From Deinococcus sp. KSM4-11 (GTDB lineage Bacteria > Deinococcota > Deinococci > Deinococcales > Deinococcaceae), in NCBI RefSeq assembly GCF_004801415.1, contig NZ_SSNX01000006.1, forward strand, positions 186,001-250,000: a stretch of 64,000 bases of DNA, in the 5' to 3' direction. The notes beneath the pieces are model-generated. The model worked only from the letters and a program-made list of their open reading frames with translations. It made no database searches and was not told the DNA's origin. The translations under genes and the position numbers were made by a program. Shown here one piece after another: positions 63,809 to 64,000 of this stretch (position 1 is the stretch's first letter; each line of letters starts with the position of its first letter).

Positions 63809-64000
63809 TCATCCCTGATCCGCTTCACCTTCCAAGGCCTCCACCAGATCATCCAGGAGGTGCCGGAGCAGGCGCGGATGCACCCGGACGTCCGTAAACC
63901 GTCCCTCCGCATCCACCGCCGCCTGGATCGATCCGAGGCTGCGCAGCATCAGCAGCAACTGATGTACCCGCTCGGCTGGCAACGCCAGATGTTCCTGCAC
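63809..64000 (-). CDS. Unrecognised minus-strand gene, possibly running off the right edge
   Basis: Sixty-three residues can be read from the window edge to a stop at 63809. A GTG at the very edge could be its start, or the gene may continue beyond it. The sequence is rich in Leu, Arg, His and acidic residues (VRVHPRLLRHLLDDLVEALE) and looks helical. No family is recognised. Confidence 0.45.
   Translation of the reverse strand: MQEHLALPAERVHQLLLMLRSLGSIQAAVDAEGRFTDVRVHPRLLRHLLDDLVEALEGEADQG

Overview
The window is GC-rich bacterial DNA that most likely comes from Deinococcus or a close relative. This is an inference: there is no rRNA or tRNA gene here to anchor it. It rests on the base composition, on several leaderless promoters with a TANNNT box 5-6 bases before the start codon, and on the mix of gene families. 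Genes run on both strands. Apart from one IS630 element there is little mobile DNA.

Layout. 0.4-6 kb: a PAS-GAF-GGDEF diguanylate cyclase, a large LuxR-type ATPase regulator, a small DUF4242 protein and an AraC regulator. 6.2-8.3 kb: a probable NPCBM-malectin-Kelch lipoprotein. 9-12 kb: a MarR regulator, an NAD(P)-binding reductase, a ring-cleavage-dioxygenase-like VOC protein and a MhqD-like esterase. This resembles the Bacillus MhqR quinone/catechol detoxification regulon, and a 20-bp element is repeated before both transcription units. 12.2-19.8 kb: a compact family B DNA polymerase, a proline-rich membrane-anchored protein, an alditol oxidase with an upstream coupled mini-ORF, a TetR/DUF1772 pair with two palindromic operators, and a C39-like peptidase. 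20-23.3 kb: molybdate genes (HTH-PBP regulator, modA, molbindin, modB) with no modC. 23.8-31.2 kb: a LacI-controlled oligosaccharide ABC importer, a glycogen-debranching-like enzyme and the wreck of a GH3 beta-glucosidase. 31.7-35 kb: a three-subunit membrane sugar/gluconate dehydrogenase (Tat subunit, GMC flavoprotein, cytochrome c). 35.4-41.7 kb: a sugar catabolic operon (TIM-barrel isomerase, PfkB kinase, ribose-type ABC importer) with a DeoR regulator.

The standout is 41.9-62.7 kb, a compact polyketide/non-ribosomal peptide cluster. It holds an Sfp-type phosphopantetheinyl transferase (separated from the rest by the IS630 copy), a fully reducing type I PKS (KS-AT-DH-pseudoMT-ER-KR-ACP), an NRPS with heterocyclization, Cys-type adenylation and inserted thiazoline-oxidase domains, and a second NRPS protein with A9/A10-PCP-thioester reductase. 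These are followed by a 36-codon coupled ORF, a class III aminotransferase, a GNAT, a HemN-like radical SAM protein with unusual cysteine spacing, a KAS III and a free ACP. Most junctions are 4-base start/stop overlaps. The adenylation domain is split between two polypeptides at a run of seven G.

Inferred pathway: KAS III and the free ACP may prime or extend a chain. The PKS would build a largely reduced acyl chain. The NRPS would add cysteine, cyclise it and oxidise it to a thiazole. The reductase would release an aldehyde, the aminotransferase would make an amine, and the GNAT would acylate it. The radical SAM protein would add a carbon or another radical-mediated modification. The predicted product is an alkyl-thiazole lipid amine or amide. 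I know of no described compound from this lineage that fits.
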